DNA of 7,715 nucleotides, taken from contig JAJZSC010000133.1 of NCBI GenBank assembly GCA_021849995.1, positions 1 through 7,715 of the forward strand. Reading direction: 5' to 3'. Positions within the stretch are counted from its first letter, which is position 1. Each line of letters begins with the position of its first letter. Position numbers and translations under genes: made by a program. The stretch comes from Bacillota bacterium (GTDB lineage: Bacteria > Bacillota > Desulfitobacteriia > Desulfitobacteriales > Desulfitobacteriaceae). The notes under the pieces were generated by a model. That model was given only the letters and a program-made list of their open reading frames with translations, searched no databases and had not been told where the DNA came from. Below are positions 6,096 through 7,715 of this stretch, piece by piece.

Positions 6096-7436
6096 TTAAG
6101 AAATCTTGTTGGTTCGGGTCCAGATTTTTTGCTCTTCAGCAGCTTTGATCAAATCTTCTCGGAAATCCGGATGGGCTAGCTCTATCAACATTTCAGCTCG
6201 CCTGAAGGTTGATTTTCCAGTCAACTGAGCTTTCCCATACTCTGTGACAATGGTGGGAGCGAAAGTTCTAGGGCAAGTAACGGCTGAGAAAGTCGTTATG
6301 CTAGGCACGATTCTGGATATTAATTTGTCCCCCTTCGTGGTCGTCGAACTCATGCAAATAAAGGGTTTTCCTCCTTTGGACTGGAAGGCTCCCATGGTAA
6401 AATCCAACTGTCCGCCCGTGCCGGAAATTTGTTTAATTCCTGATGATTCTGAGCTTATTTGACCCAGCAGATCGATTTCAACTGTGTTGTTAATAGTGAT
6501 TTGTTTGTCATTAATCGCAATTCGTTTCGGATTATTGGTAATATCCACAGGGTAACTGGCAAAGGCCGGGTTCCTGTCGATAAAATCATAGAGCTCCTTC
6601 GTGCCCATTGCAAACGTAAAGACGGTTTTATACTTATCGATGTTCTTCATTGATCCATTGACTTTGCCTTTTAATATCAGGTCGATGTAAGAGGTAGTGG
6701 CCATTTCTGAGTGGATTCCTAGATTTTTCAGATCACTATCTGCTATCATTTTAGCGATAGTATTAGGCATGCCCCCTATCCCAAATTGCAAACAGCTTCC
6801 GTCCTCTATCTCTTCAATTAATAAGGAGGCGATGGCTCTTTCGGCTTCAGTTTCTGTCACAGATGCCGGCAGCACAGGCAGAGGATAGCTTTTTTCCACG
6901 ATATAATCCACTTCAGAAATGTGTATACATTCCTGTTCACCCCCTAAAACCCAAGGAACCTGATCATTAACCTCCAGAATGATGGTTTTAGCTTTTTCGC
7001 AAATAGCCCTTGCATAAGAAACAGAGGTACCAAAGTTAAAGTATCCATTGTTATCCGGGGGGGTCGTTTGAATCATGGCAACATCCGGCGGATACGAACT
7101 TCCGTTACGTAAGAGTGTAGGACTGGCGCTGTAATTACCCGGTATATAGTAGCAAAGTTCTTTCTCACCTAGTTTTCTTTCGTGCCCACTTAAATAACCG
7201 CTCATATAGGTAAAACTCTTTTTCTCCAGATCCGCTGAACAAATTTTAGGAGATACAGTAGCACACACACATCTAACCATAACGTCGCTTACCTCACCAA
7301 CACGCTTAGATAAGGCTTCATCTAAGGCCTGGGGGAACATGGCAAAGTGGCTCATAAAAACCCAATCGCCGGATTTAACAACTTTAACTGCTTCTTCCGG
7401 AGAACGCAATTTACTCCTGTATTCATTTTCGTACAT
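6096..7436 (-). CDS. Acetyl-CoA hydrolase/transferase family protein (4-hydroxybutyrate/butyrate-type CoA-transferase)
   Basis: Cytoplasmic enzyme expected to move CoA between an acyl-CoA and a free acid, often acetate, through a glutamyl-CoA thioester. The 446-residue length fits 4-hydroxybutyrate CoA-transferase and butyryl-CoA:acetate CoA-transferase relatives (about 430-450). Seen: PPDNNGYFNFGTSVSYAR (126-143), EVNDQVPWVLG (155-165), the glycine loop GIGGMPNTI (219-227), LGIHSEM (239-245) whose Glu244 aligns with the catalytic glutamate of the family, SGTGGQLDF (338-346), and the C-terminal VTEYGKAQLTGKSTFRRAEMLIELAHPDFREDL (397-429). All core motifs are present, so it appears functional. 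The ATG at 7436 follows GGGAGG by about 9 bases. The upstream transporter gene ends 55 bp away with no terminator between, suggesting a shared transcript. CoA-transferase versus hydrolase, and the acid used, cannot be settled by sequence; a transferase is more likely in an anaerobe. Confidence 0.92.
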   Translation of the reverse strand: MYENEYRSKLRSPEEAVKVVKSGDWVFMSHFAMFPQALDEALSKRVGEVSDVMVRCVCATVSPKICSADLEKKSFTYMSGYLSGHERKLGEKELCYYIPGNYSASPTLLRNGSSYPPDVAMIQTTPPDNNGYFNFGTSVSYARAICEKAKTIILEVNDQVPWVLGGEQECIHISEVDYIVEKSYPLPVLPASVTETEAERAIASLLIEEIEDGSCLQFGIGGMPNTIAKMIADSDLKNLGIHSEMATTSYIDLILKGKVNGSMKNIDKYKTVFTFAMGTKELYDFIDRNPAFASYPVDITNNPKRIAINDKQITINNTVEIDLLGQISSESSGIKQISGTGGQLDFTMGAFQSKGGKPFICMSSTTTKGDKLISRIVPSITTFSAVTCPRTFAPTIVTEYGKAQLTGKSTFRRAEMLIELAHPDFREDLIKAAEEQKIWTRTNKIS

Positions 7437-7491
7437 TTTTCCTACCTCCCATTTTTCCTATCTTTAGTTGGTTCGTCAAAACTGTACTAAT

Positions 7492-7715
7492 TTAGTGTGC
7501 TATTGTTGGTTTATTTTGTTCTTCTAAGTCCTCATTTTCTAATTCCTTAAGAGCTAATACATATTTTTCGTGTCCATCTGCAACGGGTTTTTTAGCCATA
7601 AGCGTTAAGATTACTAGTATAGGAATCCCTACTGCGAGTGACGGATATAACGAGGTACAATAAGGGTTACCCGCAAAATGCCATACTGCTGCTACTGTCC
7701 CACCAAATAACATCG
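7492..7715 (-). CDS. C-terminal end of a membrane transporter, probably sodium:solute symporter family
   Basis: The last 74 or so codons of a gene that continues beyond the right edge; the methionine at 7713 is probably internal. The visible part has two hydrophobic segments, MLFGGTVAAVWHFAG and then LYPSLAVGIPILVILTLMA, followed by a charged cytoplasmic tail rich in Glu, Lys and Asp. A glycine-containing helix ending in VW-F, a short loop with a proline, another helix ending before KKP, and an acidic tail resemble the C-terminus of sodium:solute symporters (SSS; PutP, ActP, PanF relatives). The assignment rests on this short piece and on context: the gene sits 55 bp upstream of a CoA-transferase gene on the same strand, fitting uptake of a carboxylate that is then activated. 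A different multi-helix carrier remains possible. Confidence 0.6.
   Translation of the reverse strand, partial: MLFGGTVAAVWHFAGNPYCTSLYPSLAVGIPILVILTLMAKKPVADGHEKYVLALKELENEDLEEQNKPTIAH

Noticed and set aside
7441..7477. TTGACG with a 17-base spacer to AAAAAT upstream of the CoA-transferase
   Set aside because: The -10 is poor and the transcript would start within the ribosome binding site, leaving no usable leader; cotranscription with the upstream transporter gene is more likely.

Overview
The window reads as part of a Gram-positive anaerobe chromosome, most likely a clostridial Firmicute of the Desulfosporosinus/Desulfitobacterium (Peptococcaceae) kind. That placement is inferred from strong AAGGAGG-type ribosome binding sites, moderate GC with AT-rich intergenic DNA, a TAXI-type TRAP transporter, a PAS/sigma-54 activator and CoA-based carboxylate enzymes. 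No rRNA or other lineage marker confirms it.

All six supported genes lie on the minus strand, so transcription runs from high to low coordinates. In that order: (1) the C-terminal end of a membrane transporter, probably a sodium:solute symporter (7492 to the window edge); (2) an acetyl-CoA hydrolase/transferase-family CoA-transferase (6096-7436), closed by a strong intrinsic terminator (6034-6070); (3) a PAS + AAA+ + Fis-type HTH sigma-54-dependent activator (4527-5942), which begins with GTG, has its own sigma-A-like promoter and is followed by a weaker terminator; (4) a 760-bp intergenic region (3767-4526) holding several hairpins, a promoter candidate and an operator-like palindrome; (5) a TAXI-family substrate-binding lipoprotein (2765-3766), followed 18 bp later by (6) a fused 4TM/12TM TRAP permease (752-2746); (7) after a 142-bp gap with inverted repeats, the N-terminal 203 residues of an NDP-forming acyl-CoA synthetase (1-609), cut by the window edge.

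Together the genes suggest a carboxylate uptake and activation locus. Two secondary transporters, one sodium-symporter-like and one TRAP, would import organic acids. The CoA-transferase and the ADP-forming acyl-CoA synthetase would exchange CoA thioesters and conserve energy from them. A PAS-containing activator would couple expression to a metabolite or redox signal. The substrate cannot be read from sequence.

I see no clearly new biological system. The parts most worth a second look are regulatory: a perfect 7-1-7 palindrome just downstream of the predicted TAXI-TRAP promoter, an orphan full-length Shine-Dalgarno sequence in that leader, competing hairpins ahead of the acyl-CoA synthetase gene, and a hairpin cluster in the 4.2-4.35 kb region. 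No CRISPR array, tRNA, rRNA or intact mobile element was seen.
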